NCBI GenBank assembly: GCA_024278935.1
Contig: JAJRSF010000047.1
Span: forward strand, 1 to 33,050
DNA from: Candidatus Zixiibacteriota bacterium
Lineage (GTDB): Bacteria > Zixibacteria > MSB-5A5 > GN15 > FEB-12
Length of the DNA: 33,050 nucleotides
Reading direction: 5' to 3'
In this document: positions 33,001 through 33,050 of the stretch, piece by piece
Layout: each line of letters starts with the position of its first letter
Position numbering within the stretch: position 1 is the stretch's first letter
Program-made: the position numbers and the translations under genes
The notes under the pieces: model-generated
The model's database searches: none
What the model was told of the DNA's origin: nothing
The model's input: the letters and a program-made list of their open reading frames with translations, nothing else

Positions 33001-33050
33001 GCGGGGAACTTGGGATACATATCGAACTTTGTTATATGAGAAATCGTAAT
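33001..33050 (+). repeat. 50-bp direct repeat, copy 2 (cut by window end)
   Basis: Identical to the copy at 32910-32959 up to the end of the window, so the true repeat may be longer. It is preceded by a different but perfect hairpin, GCCATT-ATTT-AATGGC, whose 3' arm runs into the repeat. The unit between copies is 91 bases, 41 of them unlike. Confidence 0.9.

Noticed and set aside
32910-33050. CRISPR array
   Set aside because: The repeat is 50 bases with only two visible copies, it has no dyad typical of CRISPR repeats, the spacing region contains its own hairpin, and no cas gene is present.
24673-33050. Integron cassette array
   Set aside because: Unrelated plus-strand genes fit a cassette array, but I see no attC-like sites between genes and no integrase; adjacent genes such as 30724 and 31845 are separated by two bases.

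Overview
This is an AT-rich bacterial chromosomal window. Its gene content fits a Gram-negative member of the Bacteroidota/Fibrobacterota-type (FCB) superphylum or an allied candidate phylum: split secD-secF, DUF4159 and DUF4175-like proteins, a DUF2723 membrane glycosyltransferase, a DUF5916 outer-membrane barrel protein, and many secreted beta-propellers. The phylum is inferred from families; there is no rRNA gene in the window. No tRNA, CRISPR array, prophage gene or transposase was recognised.

Layout. (1) 14-2665: secD-secF, followed by three consecutive perfect hairpins, the last a strong terminator, then a REP-like palindrome. (2) 2883-4382: a polytopic GT-C type glycosyltransferase, then a second REP-like palindrome whose stem is rewritten with compensatory changes. 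(3) 4550-10596: a tight operon of a DUF4159 protein, a 1137-residue DUF4175-like membrane and coiled-coil protein, and a secreted TPR protein, with a small convergent membrane protein at its end. (4) 11001-13735: a DUF2723 glycosyltransferase split by one missing T. (5) 13805-16756, minus strand: DUF5916 barrel protein and a STAS-domain protein. (6) 16903-18528: TPR lipoprotein, a DUF116-like cysteine-rich protein and a GNAT acetyltransferase. (7) 18561-21329, minus strand: larE-larB-larC for the nickel-pincer cofactor, without larA. (8) 21502-24259: a PiT phosphate permease convergent with a methyltransferase that carries a duplicated N-terminal domain.

(9) 24673-32798 is different in character: all genes lie on the plus strand, nearly all encode exported proteins, and five are predicted beta-propellers of different blade families (SBBP, PD40, two FG-GAP/VCBS, Kelch) alongside a serine hydrolase and a hydrolase remnant. 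Several are broken: three single-base losses (all explicable in A or T runs) and three in-frame TAA codons. When the frames are rejoined, the SBBP and the first FG-GAP protein each regain seven blades. The window ends in a 50-bp direct repeat repeated at a 91-bp interval, each copy preceded by a small hairpin.

The first 24 kb reads as envelope housekeeping: protein export, glycan transfer, envelope-associated DUF4159/DUF4175/TPR proteins, and cofactor and phosphate supply. The last 8 kb reads as accessory, fast-evolving or decaying surface/periplasmic proteins. Sequencing error in homopolymers is a serious alternative for the frameshifts but would not explain the in-frame stop codons as easily.
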